NCBI RefSeq assembly: GCF_030317145.1
Contig: NZ_JASZYE010000002.1
Location: forward strand, 558,001-622,000
Origin: Variovorax flavidus
Lineage (GTDB): Bacteria; Pseudomonadota; Gammaproteobacteria; Burkholderiales; Burkholderiaceae_C
Reading direction: 5' to 3'
Length of the DNA stretch: 64,000 bases
Shown here: positions 1 to 8,576 of the stretch, piece after piece
How positions within the stretch are numbered: the stretch's first letter is position 1
Layout: each line of letters begins with the position of its first letter
The notes under the pieces: model-generated
Seen by the model: only the letters and a program-made list of their open reading frames with translations
Told to the model about the DNA's origin: nothing
Database searches by the model: none
Made by a program: the position numbers and the translations under genes

Positions 1-102
1 GTGCTGGCGCTGTTCATCATCGCCGCGCTCTGGTGGGCCGTGGACCGTGGGCAATTCGACGACGTCGAAGGCGAGGGCGAGCGCATTCTGCGAAACGATT
101 GA
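1..102 (+). CDS. ccoS: Cytochrome cbb3 oxidase maturation protein CcoS, C-terminal part
   Basis: Only the last 33 codons lie in the window; the start is off the left edge. What remains is the end of a hydrophobic helix followed by ALWWAVDRGQFDDVEGEGER, the typical C-terminus of CcoS, a tiny single-pass protein needed for haem and copper insertion into cbb3 oxidases. The stop codon overlaps the Fnr box at 99-112, and ccoN starts 67 bp further on. CcoS normally follows the copper ATPase gene ccoI, which would be expected just outside the window. Confidence 0.9.
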   Translation: MLALFIIAALWWAVDRGQFDDVEGEGERILRND

Positions 103-112
103 CTTGCATCAA
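99..112 (+). promoter_or_regulatory. Fnr/Anr box upstream of ccoN
   Basis: TTGAC-TTGC-ATCAA differs at one position from the Fnr/Anr consensus TTGAT-N4-ATCAA. It overlaps the ccoS stop codon. Its centre at about 105.5 would put a class II start site near 147, between the box and the ccoN ATG at 170. An fnr gene lies at 5072-5788, so autonomous oxygen control of the oxidase operon is likely. Confidence 0.85.
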
Positions 113-169
113 ACCGGCGCGCACGCCGCGCCGGGACACTGGGCCCCAATCAGATAACAAGGCTCTGCG

Positions 170-1609
170 ATGCATGCTTCGAACACCCCCGCGCCGGTCT
201 ACAGCGACACCGCCGTGCGGCAATTCGCCCTCATGTCGGTCGTGTGGGGCGTGGTGGGCATGCTGGTCGGCGTCGTCATCGCCTCGCAGCTGGCCTGGCC
301 CGATCTCAACCTCGGCATCCCCTGGCTCAGCTACGGCCGGCTGCGTCCGCTGCACACCAATGCGGTGATCTTCGCCTTCGGCGGTTGCGCGCTGATGGCC
401 ACCAGCCTGCACGTCGTGCAGCGCACCTGCCAGGTCCGGCTGTTCGCGCCGGGGCTGGCCTCCTTCGTGTTCTGGGGCTGGCAGGCGGTCATCGTCGCCG
501 CCGCGATCAGCCTGCCGATGGGCTACACCAGCGGCAAGGAATACGCCGAGCTCGAATGGCCCATCGACATCCTGATCGCGCTCGTGTGGGTCGCCTACGC
601 CATCGTGTTCTTCGGCACCATCGGCATCCGCAAGGTGCGCCACATCTACGTGGCGAACTGGTTCTACGGCGCCTTCATCATCGCGGTGGCGCTGCTGCAC
701 ATCGTCAACAGCGCGGCCATCCCGGCCGGCGCGATGAAGAGCTACTCGGCCTACGCCGGCGTGCAGGACGCGATGGTGCAGTGGTGGTACGGCCACAACG
801 CGGTCGGCTTCTTCCTCACGGCCGGCTTCCTCGGGATGATGTACTACTACGTGCCCAAGCAGGCGGGCCGCCCGGTGTACTCGTACCGCCTCTCGATCGT
901 GCACTTCTGGGCGCTGATCTTCACCTACATGTGGGCCGGCCCGCACCACCTGCACTACACCGCGCTGCCCGACTGGACGCAATCGATCGGCATGGTCTTC
1001 TCGCTGATCCTGCTGGCGCCGAGCTGGGGCGGCATGATCAACGGCGTGATGACGCTCTCGGGCGCCTGGCACAAGCTGCGCACCGATCCGATCCTGCGCT
1101 TCCTCATCGTCTCGCTGTCCTTCTACGGCATGTCGACCTTCGAGGGTCCGATGATGTCGATCAAGACGGTCAACGCGCTCTCGCACTACACCGACTGGAC
1201 CGTCGGCCACGTGCACTCCGGCGCCCTCGGCTGGGTCGGCCTCATCTCCATGGGCTCGCTGTATTACCTGATCCCGCGCGTGTACGGCCGCACCGAGATG
1301 TTCAGCGTGAAGGCGATCGAGCTGCACTTCTGGATGTCCACCATCGGCATCGTGTTGTACATCGCCGCGATGTGGATCGCCGGCGTCATGCAGGGCCTCA
1401 TGTGGCGCGCGGTCAATGCCGACGGCACGCTCACCTACACCTTCGTCGAGAGCGTGAAGGCCACCTACCCCTACTACGTGGTGCGCGTGCTCGGCGGCGC
1501 GCTGTACCTGGGCGGCATGCTCGTGATGGCCTGGAACGTCTGGATGACGGTGATCTCCGGCTTCAGCAAGCCCTCGCCGATCCCACAGACCGCCATCGCC
1601 CACGCCTGA
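170..1609 (+). CDS. ccoN: cbb3-type cytochrome c oxidase subunit I
   Basis: Catalytic haem-copper subunit of the high-affinity terminal oxidase in the inner membrane; it reduces oxygen to water and pumps protons. The 479 residues form about 12 membrane helices and are full length for the family. Haem and copper ligands are recognisable: [10 protein letters not shown] near residue 62 (low-spin haem ligand), [10 protein letters not shown] (CuB histidine with the family tyrosine region), WAGPHHLHY (paired CuB histidines) and [13 protein letters not shown] (haem ligands). It is first in a tight operon ccoNOQP-ccoG-fixH and has an Fnr box about 60 bp upstream of the ATG. Confidence 0.97.
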   Translation: MHASNTPAPVYSDTAVRQFALMSVVWGVVGMLVGVVIASQLAWPDLNLGIPWLSYGRLRPLHTNAVIFAFGGCALMATSLHVVQRTCQVRLFAPGLASFVFWGWQAVIVAAAISLPMGYTSGKEYAELEWPIDILIALVWVAYAIVFFGTIGIRKVRHIYVANWFYGAFIIAVALLHIVNSAAIPAGAMKSYSAYAGVQDAMVQWWYGHNAVGFFLTAGFLGMMYYYVPKQAGRPVYSYRLSIVHFWALIFTYMWAGPHHLHYTALPDWTQSIGMVFSLILLAPSWGGMINGVMTLSGAWHKLRTDPILRFLIVSLSFYGMSTFEGPMMSIKTVNALSHYTDWTVGHVHSGALGWVGLISMGSLYYLIPRVYGRTEMFSVKAIELHFWMSTIGIVLYIAAMWIAGVMQGLMWRAVNADGTLTYTFVESVKATYPYYVVRVLGGALYLGGMLVMAWNVWMTVISGFSKPSPIPQTAIAHA

Positions 1610-1619
1610 GGACCACGCC

Positions 1620-2246
1620 ATGAGTTCGAACCCATCCGAGGCCGGCTTCTCGCACCAGAAGATCGAGACCAACAACTTCCTGATGATCGTGCTGATCCTG
1701 CTGGTGATCGCGGTCGGCGGCCTGGTCGAGATCGTGCCGCTCTTCTTCCAGAAGTCCACCACAGAGGCCGTGCAGGGCGTGCAGCCGCTGACGCCGCTGC
1801 AGCTCGCCGGGCGCGACATCTACGTGCGCGAGGGTTGCTACAACTGCCACTCGCAGATGATCCGCCCCTTCCGCGCCGAGACGCTGCGCTACGGCCACTA
1901 CTCCGTGGCCGGCGAGTTCGTCTACGACCACCCCTTCCAGTGGGGCAGCAAGCGCACTGGCCCCGACCTGCACCGCGTGGGCGGCAAGTACAGCGACGAG
2001 TGGCATCGCATCCACCTGAACAACCCGCGCGACGTGGTGCCCGAGTCGAACATGCCGGCCTATGCCTGGCTCGAGAAGACGCCGCTGGACCCGACGCAAT
2101 CGGCATCCCACATGACCGCGCTGCGCCGTGTCGGCGTGCCCTACACCGACGAGCAGATCGCCGCGTCCGCCGCCGAAGTCAAGGGCAGGACCGAGATGGA
2201 CGCGATGGTGGCCTACCTGCAATCGCTCGGGCTGGCACTCAAGTAA
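1620..2246 (+). CDS. ccoO: cbb3-type cytochrome c oxidase subunit II (mono-haem)
   Basis: Membrane-anchored mono-haem cytochrome c subunit that passes electrons towards CcoN. An N-terminal helix (about residues 20-43) anchors a periplasmic domain with one CxxCH haem site, CYNCH at 73-77, followed by the family-typical [15 protein letters not shown]. The distal axial methionine is probably in SNMPAYAWL. At 208 residues the length is normal. It starts 10 bp after ccoN stops and is followed 11 bp later by ccoQ, so it is co-transcribed. Confidence 0.96.
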   Translation: MSSNPSEAGFSHQKIETNNFLMIVLILLVIAVGGLVEIVPLFFQKSTTEAVQGVQPLTPLQLAGRDIYVREGCYNCHSQMIRPFRAETLRYGHYSVAGEFVYDHPFQWGSKRTGPDLHRVGGKYSDEWHRIHLNNPRDVVPESNMPAYAWLEKTPLDPTQSASHMTALRRVGVPYTDEQIAASAAEVKGRTEMDAMVAYLQSLGLALK

Positions 2247-2257
2247 GGACAAGCGCG

Positions 2258-2404
2258 ATGGACAGCATCACCACTTTGCGGATCGTCGCCACGCTGGCGT
2301 CGTTCGCCACCTTCATCGGCATCCTGGCCTGGGCTTTTTCCAGCCGCCGCGCCAAGGGCTTCGAAGAGGCAGCGCGCCTGCCCTTCGAGGAGGACCCGTC
2401 ATGA
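2258..2404 (+). CDS. ccoQ: cbb3-type oxidase subunit IV (CcoQ)
   Basis: A 48-residue single-pass protein: one helix (about 9-28) followed by a charged tail, SSRRAKGFEEAARLPFEED. CcoQ stabilises the oxidase complex, especially its contact with CcoP. The conserved GF/EE pattern after the helix and the position between ccoO and ccoP identify it. Its TGA overlaps the ccoP ATG (ATGA), which implies translational coupling. Confidence 0.92.
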   Translation: MDSITTLRIVATLASFATFIGILAWAFSSRRAKGFEEAARLPFEEDPS

Positions 2405-3321
2405 GCGACTTCATCAACGACTTCTGGTCGCACTTCGTCACCATCGTCGCGGTCGGCAGCATCCTGGCTTGCGGGCTGCTGCTGTGGCTCACCGCGCGTT
2501 TCCGCGGCCCCGCCAGCGATGACAACACCACAGGCCACGTCTGGGACGAAGACCTGCGCGAGATGAACAACCCGATGCCGCGCTGGTGGATGGGCCTGTT
2601 CGTGCTGACCATCGTCTTCGGCCTCGGCTACCTCGCCGTGTTCCCGGGGCTCGGCAGCTACCGCGGCACGCTGGCCTGGACGACATCCGGCGAGTACGCG
2701 AAGGAAGTGGAGCACGCCAACGCCGAGCTGGCGCCGGTCTATGCCGCCTACGCCTCGGAGCCGGCAGAGCGCCTGGCCACGGACCCCGGCGCCATGGCGA
2801 TCGGCGAGCGCCTGTTCCTCAACAACTGCGCCCAGTGCCACGCCTCGGATGCGCGCGGCAGCAAGGGCTTCCCGAACCTCACCGACCGCGACTGGCTGCA
2901 CGGCGGCACGCCCGAGAAGATCCGCGAGACCATCACCCATGGCCGCACGGGCGTGATGCCGCCGATGGCCGAAGCGGTGGGCACGGCCGACGACGTGAAG
3001 AACCTCGCGAACTACGTCCTGAGCCTGTCGGACAGCCCGCACGACTCGGTGCGCGCGGGCCTCGGCAAGAGCAAGTTCACGGCCTGCGCGGCCTGCCACG
3101 GCATCGGCGGCGTCGGCAACACAGCCGTCGGCGCGCCGAATCTCGCCGACAAGGTCTGGCTGCACGGCTACGGGCAGGAGGCCATCATCGCGATGATCAA
3201 CGGCGGCAAGACCAACCAGATGCCGGCGCAGGAGGGGCGTCTCACCGAAGCGCAGATCCACGTGCTGACCGCCTATGTCTGGGGCCTGTCGAACAAGCCG
3301 GACGTCGCGGCGGCGCAGTGA
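2401..3321 (+). CDS. ccoP: cbb3-type cytochrome c oxidase subunit III (di-haem)
   Basis: Di-haem cytochrome c subunit that receives electrons from soluble or membrane cytochromes c and hands them to CcoO. The 306 residues contain two N-terminal helices (about 10-32 and 62-84) and two CxxCH sites, CAQCH at 143-147 and CAACH at 229-233. The WWMGLFVLTIVFGLGYL segment is the hallmark FixP/CcoP N-terminal domain. The ATG at 2401 was chosen because it overlaps the ccoQ stop; longer readings upstream are only frame extension into ccoO/ccoQ. Confidence 0.96.
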   Translation: MSDFINDFWSHFVTIVAVGSILACGLLLWLTARFRGPASDDNTTGHVWDEDLREMNNPMPRWWMGLFVLTIVFGLGYLAVFPGLGSYRGTLAWTTSGEYAKEVEHANAELAPVYAAYASEPAERLATDPGAMAIGERLFLNNCAQCHASDARGSKGFPNLTDRDWLHGGTPEKIRETITHGRTGVMPPMAEAVGTADDVKNLANYVLSLSDSPHDSVRAGLGKSKFTACAACHGIGGVGNTAVGAPNLADKVWLHGYGQEAIIAMINGGKTNQMPAQEGRLTEAQIHVLTAYVWGLSNKPDVAAAQ

Positions 3322-3334
3322 CCGGACCCATGCC

Positions 3335-4759
3335 ATGAGCCATGCGCGCAAGGTGGTCCCCATCGTTCCGGTCCCGGCCGAAGGGAAGGGCGTCGGCCTC
3401 TACGCGGCGCACGAGAAGATCTACACGCGCAGCGTCAGCGGCGTCTTCGCGCGCTGGCGCTGGGCCATGGTGTTCGTGACCCAGCTCGTCTTCTACGGGC
3501 TGCCCTGGCTCGAATGGGGCCAGCGGCAGGCCGTGCTGTTCGACCTGGCCGATCGGCGCTTCTTCATCCTCGGGCTCGTGCTCTATCCGCAGGACCTGAT
3601 CTACCTCACCGGCCTGCTGGTGATCTGCGCGCTGTCGCTGTTCCTCTTCACCGCCGTCGCGGGCCGGCTGTGGTGCGGCTACGCCTGCCCGCAGACGGTC
3701 TACACCGAGATCTACATGTGGGTGGAGCAGAAGGTCGAAGGCAGCCGCATTGCGCGCATGCGCATGGACCAGGGCGGCTTCTCGGCGGAGAAGGCGATCA
3801 GGAAGTGCCTCAAGCACGCGGTGTGGATCGCACTCGGCCTCTGGACCGGCTTCAGCTTCGTGGGCTACTTCACGCCGATCCGCGAGCTGGGCGCTTCCAT
3901 GCTGCACGGCACGATGGGCTCCTGGGAGCTCTTCTGGGTGCTGTTCTACGGCTTCGCGACCTACGGGAACGCCGGCTTCATGCGCGAGCAGGTGTGCAAG
4001 TACATGTGCCCCTATGCGCGCTTCCAGAGCGCGATGTTCGACCGCGACACGCTGATCGTCAGCTACGACGCCGCCGTCGGCGAACCCCGCGGCGTGCCGG
4101 CGAAGGCGCGCGCCGACAACGCGCCCGCGCTCGGCCACTGCATCGACTGCAAGCTCTGCGTGCAGGTGTGCCCCACGGGCATCGACATCCGCAACGGCCT
4201 GCAGCACGAATGCATCGGCTGCGGCCTCTGCGTCGACGCCTGCAACATCGTGATGAAGAAGACGTCGCAGCCGCCGGGACTGATCCGCTACGCCACCCAG
4301 AACAGCATGGCCGGCCACTGGACGCCGCGCCAGATGCTGCTGCGCGTGCTGCGGCCCCGGGTGCTGGTCTACGGCGCGCTGCTCGCGGTGCTGTCCATCG
4401 GCCTGCTCGCGAGCCTCGTGACGCGCATGCCGCTCAAGGTCGACGTGGTGCGCGACCGCGCTGCGCTGGCGCGCGTCGTCGAGGGCGGCCAGGTAGAGAA
4501 CGTGTACCGCCTGCAGCTCATGAACGCGACCGAGGCGCCGCAGCGCTACCGCATCGAGGCCAGCGGCCTCGATGGCCTGCAGGTGGCCTCGGAACCGGTG
4601 GCGGACGTCGCGCCCGCGGAGTCCCGCTGGGTGCCCGTGCGGCTGCGACTGCCCCATGGCGCGGCAGCGGCCGGCTCGCACGAGGTGTATTTCAACGTCC
4701 GCTCGGAGGATGGCCTGGGCCACGTCTCCGAGAAGGCCGTGTTCCTGGTTCCCCGATGA
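3335..4759 (+). CDS. ccoG: cbb3 oxidase accessory polyferredoxin CcoG (FixG/RdxA)
   Basis: Membrane-bound polyferredoxin of 474 residues that reduces Cu(II) for delivery to the cbb3 oxidase copper centre. Several membrane helices surround cysteine motifs CGYACPQ and CKYMCPYARF. Two classical 4Fe-4S ferredoxin motifs follow, in CIDCKLCVQVCPTG and CIGCGLCVDACN. The C-terminal part is a periplasmic Ig-like FixG_C domain. The ATG at 3335 gives the typical MSHARKVVPIV start; it lies 13 bp after ccoP. The stop overlaps a possible upstream ATG of the FixH gene. Confidence 0.95.
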   Translation: MSHARKVVPIVPVPAEGKGVGLYAAHEKIYTRSVSGVFARWRWAMVFVTQLVFYGLPWLEWGQRQAVLFDLADRRFFILGLVLYPQDLIYLTGLLVICALSLFLFTAVAGRLWCGYACPQTVYTEIYMWVEQKVEGSRIARMRMDQGGFSAEKAIRKCLKHAVWIALGLWTGFSFVGYFTPIRELGASMLHGTMGSWELFWVLFYGFATYGNAGFMREQVCKYMCPYARFQSAMFDRDTLIVSYDAAVGEPRGVPAKARADNAPALGHCIDCKLCVQVCPTGIDIRNGLQHECIGCGLCVDACNIVMKKTSQPPGLIRYATQNSMAGHWTPRQMLLRVLRPRVLVYGALLAVLSIGLLASLVTRMPLKVDVVRDRAALARVVEGGQVENVYRLQLMNATEAPQRYRIEASGLDGLQVASEPVADVAPAESRWVPVRLRLPHGAAAAGSHEVYFNVRSEDGLGHVSEKAVFLVPR

Positions 4760-4785
4760 AGCAGCGCCTTTCCCGAAGGATCGAC

Positions 4786-5091
4786 ATGACCGACACCCGC
4801 ATCGACGACGACGCAAGCCGTCCCTGCCCACCCTGGTGGCGCTTCCCCCTCGTCTGGATGGTGATCGGAGGCCCCGGCATCGTTGTCGTCGCGAGCTTCG
4901 TCACGCTGTGGCTCGCGCTGGGCACGCCCGACCCGGTGGTCGATGCGGACTACTACCGCAAGGGCGTGGAGATCAACCGCACGCTGGTCGACAGGAAGCT
5001 GATGCCTGCGATGGCCGGGCGCAATCACGCGGCCACGCCGGGCGCCGACGTGGCGGTGCCGAAGAAGCGGGTCAGCAGCCCGGCGGATTGA
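4786..5091 (+). CDS. fixH: FixH-family cbb3 oxidase assembly protein
   Basis: Small single-pass membrane protein (101 residues from this start) with one helix near residues 25-46. It is followed by the family signature VDADYYRKGVEINRTL. FixH/CcoH proteins associate with the cbb3 complex during assembly. The ATG at 4786 is preferred because GAAGGA sits 5 bases before it; an in-frame ATG at 4756 overlaps the ccoG stop and would add 10 residues. The FixH C-terminal domain is short here compared with rhizobial FixH. The gene ends inside the 3' end of the convergent fnr gene (20-bp overlap). Confidence 0.85.
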   Translation: MTDTRIDDDASRPCPPWWRFPLVWMVIGGPGIVVVASFVTLWLALGTPDPVVDADYYRKGVEINRTLVDRKLMPAMAGRNHAATPGADVAVPKKRVSSPAD

Positions 5092-5788
5092 CGAGGCTGC
5101 GCAGCGCCTCGGGGTCGAGGATGCGCACGTTGCGCTGCTCCACCTCGACCAGCCCGTCGGCTGCGAACTTCGACAAGGTGCGGCTCACGGTCTCCAGCTT
5201 GAGGCCGAGGTAGCTGCCGATCTCGTCGCGCGTCATGCGCAGCACCAGCTCCGAACGCGAGAAGCCGCGCGCATGCAGCCGCTGCACCAGGTTCAGCAGG
5301 AAGGCGGCGAGCCGCTCCTCCGCACGCATGCTGCCCAGCAGAAGCATCACGCCCTGTTCGCGCACGATCTCGCGGCTCATGATCTGGTGCACGTGGCGCT
5401 GCAGCGCCGTCACCTCGCGGGACAGCTCCTCGATGCGGTCGAAGGGCATCGTGCACACCTCCGAATCCTCCAGCGCCACGGCGTCGCAGGTGTGGTGGCC
5501 GTTGACGATGCCGTCCAGGCCGATGATCTCGCCCGCCATCTGGAAGCCCGTGACCTGGTCGCGTCCGTCCTCGCTGGTGAGACGGGTCTTGAACATCCCC
5601 GTGCGGATGGCGTAGAGCGAGGTGAAGTCCTCGCCGTTGTGGAAAAGTGTTTCGCGCCGCTTGACCTTGCGCCGCGTCGCGACGATCTCGTCGATGCGCT
5701 GCAGCTCCACCGGACTGAGGCCAATGGGCATGCACAGCTCACGCAGATTGCAGTTGGAGCAGGCGACCTTGATGTGTTGGGGTGTCAT
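5072..5788 (-). CDS. fnr: Oxygen-sensing transcriptional regulator Fnr/Anr
   Basis: Global anaerobic regulator of 238 residues. The N-terminus carries the iron-sulfur ligands C10-x2-C13-x5-C19, with the fourth at C101 in GHHTCDAVAL, the E. coli Fnr pattern. A cyclic-nucleotide-binding fold, a dimerisation helix and a winged helix follow. The recognition helix (KLETVSRTLSKF) has the E..SR residues that read TTGAT half-sites. The ATG at 5788 begins MTPQHIKVACSNC; longer readings only add non-conserved residues from the hemN leader. A perfect Fnr box at 5843-5856, shared with divergent hemN, suggests autoregulation. Confidence 0.95.
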   Translation of the reverse strand: MTPQHIKVACSNCNLRELCMPIGLSPVELQRIDEIVATRRKVKRRETLFHNGEDFTSLYAIRTGMFKTRLTSEDGRDQVTGFQMAGEIIGLDGIVNGHHTCDAVALEDSEVCTMPFDRIEELSREVTALQRHVHQIMSREIVREQGVMLLLGSMRAEERLAAFLLNLVQRLHARGFSRSELVLRMTRDEIGSYLGLKLETVSRTLSKFAADGLVEVEQRNVRILDPEALRSLVNPPGC

Positions 5789-5842
5789 GGGGGCAGTCTG
5801 GGATCGTGCGGGGCATTGTGGGGCGGCGGGCAAGCGCCTTGT

Positions 5843-5856
5843 TTGATGCAGATCAA
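5843..5856. promoter_or_regulatory. Perfect Fnr box between fnr and hemN
   Basis: TTGAT-GCAG-ATCAA is an exact Fnr consensus palindrome. For hemN the centre (5849.5) lies 41.5 bp before about 5891, and CATAGT at 5879-5884 is a fitting -10, so it is well placed as a class II activating site. That also argues against the GTG at 5883 as a hemN start. For fnr the centre is about 61 bp before the ATG, compatible with autoregulation. Confidence 0.92.
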
Positions 5857-5915
5857 GGTTTGCGGGTCGCCTCCGCCGCATAGTGTCCCACTCCAGCTGT
5901 CCCACGCCGCCCGCG

Positions 5916-7328
5916 ATGCTTCTTGCCCCCGCCCCAGCCCGCATGCCGACCGTTCCCATGCCGTCGCCCGCCGTGCTGCGGCGCTTCGACATCGCCGGCC
6001 CCCGCTACACCTCCTACCCCACGGCCGACCGCTTCGTCGATGCCTTCTCCGCCGCCGCCTATGCGCAGGCGCTCGAACACCGCGGAGGGGCCGGCGCCGG
6101 CGCGCGGGCGCTGTCGCTGTACGTGCACATCCCGTTCTGCGAATCGCTCTGCTACTACTGCGCCTGCAACAAGATCGTGACCCGCCACAAGAGCAAGGGC
6201 CGCGAGTACCTGGACTACCTGGCGCGCGAGGTGGCTCTGCAGGTCGGCAAGCTCGGCCGCGGCGCCGTGGTCCGCCAGCTGCACCTGGGCGGCGGCACGC
6301 CGACTTTTCTCGACGACGGCGGGCTGCGCGAACTCATGGCGCTGCTGCGCGACAACTTCACGCTGACGCCGGACGGCGAGCATTCGATCGAGATCGACCC
6401 GCGCACGGTCGACCGCCAGCGGCTCGCGACGCTGGCCGAACTCGGCTTCAACCGCCTGAGCTTCGGCGTGCAGGATTTCGATGCCGAGGTGCAGAAGGCG
6501 GTGCATCGCATCCAGCCCGCCGGGCAGGTGTTCGACCTGATGCTGGCGGCGCGCGGCCTCGGCTTCGACTCGGTCAACGCCGACCTGATCTACGGTCTGC
6601 CGCGCCAGACCGCCGCGTCCTTCGACCGCACGCTGGAGCAGGTCTGCGCGCTGCGGCCGGACCGCATCGCGCTCTACGCCTACGCACACCTGCCGGAACG
6701 CTTCAAGCCCCAGCGCCGCATCGCGACCGAATCCTTGCCCGACGCCGCGGCCAAGGTCGAGATGCTGTCGCGCTCGATCGCGGCTTTCACCGCGGCGGGC
6801 TACGTCTACATCGGCATGGACCACTTCGCGCTGCCGGACGATGCGCTCGCGGTCGCCAAGCGGCAGGGCCGGCTGCACCGCAATTTCCAGGGCTACAGCA
6901 CGCAGCCGGACTGCGACCTGGTGGCGCTCGGCGTGTCGGCCATCGGCCGCATCGGCGCCACCTACAGCCAGAACGCGAAGACGCTGGAGGAGTACTACGA
7001 CCTGATCGACCAGGGCCACCTGCCGGTGGTGCGCGGCCTGGCGCTGTCGCGAGACGACGTGCTGCGGCGCGCGGTCATCATGGCGATCATGTGCCAGGGG
7101 CGGGTCGACTTCGAGGCCATTGGCGCGGCGCACCTGATCGACTTCCGGCAGTTCTTCGCCGCCGAACTCGAAGCGCTCGACCTGCTCGCGGCCGAGGGCT
7201 TCGTGCGCACGAGCACTCGCGACATCGAGGTCACGCCGCTGGGCTGGTTCTTCGTGCGAGCGATCGCGATGGTGTTCGACCGCTACCTGCAGGCCGATCG
7301 CAGGACGCGCTTCTCGCGCATCGTCTGA
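5916..7328 (+). CDS. hemN: Oxygen-independent coproporphyrinogen III oxidase
   Basis: Radical-SAM enzyme that converts coproporphyrinogen III to protoporphyrinogen IX without oxygen, supplying haem for the cbb3 oxidase under low oxygen. From the ATG at 5916 it has 470 residues. The cluster ligands are C75-x3-C79-x2-C82 in PFCESLCYYCACNKI, and GGGTPTFL and the HemN C-terminal domain follow. The preceding RRFDIAGPRYTSYPTADRF is typical of true HemN rather than HemW. Starts at 5943 or 5958 are also possible. The Fnr box at 5843-5856 predicts induction by oxygen limitation. Confidence 0.95.
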   Translation: MLLAPAPARMPTVPMPSPAVLRRFDIAGPRYTSYPTADRFVDAFSAAAYAQALEHRGGAGAGARALSLYVHIPFCESLCYYCACNKIVTRHKSKGREYLDYLAREVALQVGKLGRGAVVRQLHLGGGTPTFLDDGGLRELMALLRDNFTLTPDGEHSIEIDPRTVDRQRLATLAELGFNRLSFGVQDFDAEVQKAVHRIQPAGQVFDLMLAARGLGFDSVNADLIYGLPRQTAASFDRTLEQVCALRPDRIALYAYAHLPERFKPQRRIATESLPDAAAKVEMLSRSIAAFTAAGYVYIGMDHFALPDDALAVAKRQGRLHRNFQGYSTQPDCDLVALGVSAIGRIGATYSQNAKTLEEYYDLIDQGHLPVVRGLALSRDDVLRRAVIMAIMCQGRVDFEAIGAAHLIDFRQFFAAELEALDLLAAEGFVRTSTRDIEVTPLGWFFVRAIAMVFDRYLQADRRTRFSRIV

Positions 7329-7330
7329 GC

Positions 7331-8047
7331 ATGCAGGCGGCGCTGCTCGCAACCGCATTCGTCATGGGGCTCGCCGGCGGGCCGCACTGCGTAGCGATGT
7401 GCGGCGCCGCTTGCGCGGGCGTGATCCGCATCGTGCGCGTCGTGCCGGCCGGCGGTGCCGCCGCCATCGAGCCCGCACGGCCTTCCGTGCCCGCCGGCGC
7501 GGTGTTCCACGTGGGGCGCGTGCTGGGCTACGCCGGCGCCGGCGCAGTTGCGGCCGTCGCAGCGCAGGGCCTGTCGCTCGCCAGCGGGCAGGTCGCCGTG
7601 CTGCGTCCCGTGTGGATGCTGCTCCATGTGTTCGTGTTCGTGTGGGGCCTGCTGCTCGCGGCCACCGGCCGGCAGCCGCTGTGGGCGAGCCGCGTCGGGC
7701 GCTGGGCCGCAGAGCGCGCGCAGCGCGTGACCGGCCGCAGCGCCCTCGGCGTGCTGGCGAGCGGCGCGGCGTGGGTCGCGATGCCCTGCGGCCTGCTGTA
7801 CTCGGCACTGATGCTCGCGGCGCTGGGCAATGGCGTGCTCGCGGGCGCCGCGATCATGGCGCTGTTCGCTGCGGGCAGTGCGCTGTCGCTGGTGCTGGCG
7901 CCCTACCTGTGGCGGCGCCTGTGCTCGGGCACGGGCCGGGTGCCGCGGCAATGGGGCACGCGGCTGGCGGGTGCGCTGCTCGCCGCCGTGGCCCTGCAGG
8001 CGGTGCGCATGGACCTGCAAGCGCAGATCGCGCTCTGGTGCAGCTGA
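7331..8047 (+). CDS. SafE/TauE-type (UreH-like) membrane protein
   Basis: Polytopic inner-membrane protein of 238 residues with about six helices. The MGLAGGPHCVAMCGAACAG start is typical of the UreH-type/TauE-SafE-like transmembrane family often found beside cbb3 genes. The GPHCxxMCG motif, with two cysteines and a histidine in the first helix, resembles metal-handling members of this group, so a role in copper supply to the oxidase is plausible but inferred. It starts 2 bp after hemN, hence the same transcript. The substrate is unknown. Confidence 0.82.
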   Translation: MQAALLATAFVMGLAGGPHCVAMCGAACAGVIRIVRVVPAGGAAAIEPARPSVPAGAVFHVGRVLGYAGAGAVAAVAAQGLSLASGQVAVLRPVWMLLHVFVFVWGLLLAATGRQPLWASRVGRWAAERAQRVTGRSALGVLASGAAWVAMPCGLLYSALMLAALGNGVLAGAAIMALFAAGSALSLVLAPYLWRRLCSGTGRVPRQWGTRLAGALLAAVALQAVRMDLQAQIALWCS

Positions 8048-8063
8048 GGCGCGCGACGCAAGC

Positions 8064-8077
8064 TTGATCGGGGTCAA
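8064..8077 (+). promoter_or_regulatory. Fnr box upstream of the universal stress protein gene
   Basis: TTGAT-CGGG-GTCAA matches the Fnr consensus except at one position of the second half-site. Its centre (8070.5) predicts a class II start near 8112, about 20 bp before the ATG at 8133. This is the third Fnr-type box in 8 kb. Confidence 0.8.
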
Positions 8078-8132
8078 CACGCGGCGGTCCCATCTGCCCA
8101 ACACTGGGTTCTTCCCAACAGGAGAGCCCATC

Positions 8133-8570
8133 ATGTTCAAGAAGATCCTCGTCGCGACCGACGGCTCCGAACTCTCGGAGAAGGCGGTCGAGAGCGCCAT
8201 CGGCCTGGCCCGGCAACACGGCGCCGAACTGGTCGCCTTCACCGTGGCGCGCCGGCAGCCCAGGAGCTACATGGACGGCGCGATGAACAACGCGGCCGCC
8301 GACGACGTCGAGCGGCAGCGGCTCGAAAAGGCGCAGGCCCTGGTCGACGCCGTCGGCGAGCGTGCATCCGCGAGCGGCGTGCCCTGCCAAGCGCTGGTGG
8401 CCCATTCCAGCCAGGTGGCGGATTCGATCATCGTGGCCGCCGAGAAGCAGCACAGCGAACTGATCGTGATGGCCTCGCACGGCCGCAAGGGCGTCGGGCG
8501 CCTGCTGCTCGGCAGCGAGACGCAGCATGTGCTGACCCACTCGGCACTGCCCGTGCTCGTGCTCCGATAG
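8133..8570 (+). CDS. Universal stress protein UspA family
   Basis: Single-domain Usp protein of 145 residues. It begins MFKKILVATDGSELSEKA and ends with the ATP-binding type motif MASHGRKGVGRLLLGSETQHVLTHS, which contains the G-2x-G-9x-G(S/T) nucleotide loop. AGGAGAG lies a few bases upstream of the ATG. The Fnr box at 8064-8077 indicates microaerobic induction, as known for many Usp genes linked to Anr or Fnr. It probably supports survival under energy limitation. Confidence 0.92.
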   Translation: MFKKILVATDGSELSEKAVESAIGLARQHGAELVAFTVARRQPRSYMDGAMNNAAADDVERQRLEKAQALVDAVGERASASGVPCQALVAHSSQVADSIIVAAEKQHSELIVMASHGRKGVGRLLLGSETQHVLTHSALPVLVLR

Positions 8571-8576
8571 CGCCGC

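Noticed and set aside
17..1819. Very long open frames opposite real genes (e.g. minus strand over ccoN/ccoO, plus strand over 5273-8047 and 56773-59778)
   Set aside because: They are His/Arg/Ala/Gly-rich, have no domain and mirror conserved genes on the other strand; high G+C leaves such frames open.
5883..5915. GTG at 5883 as the hemN start
   Set aside because: The Fnr box and CATAGT -10 predict a start site near 5891, downstream of this codon, and the extra residues are not family-like.
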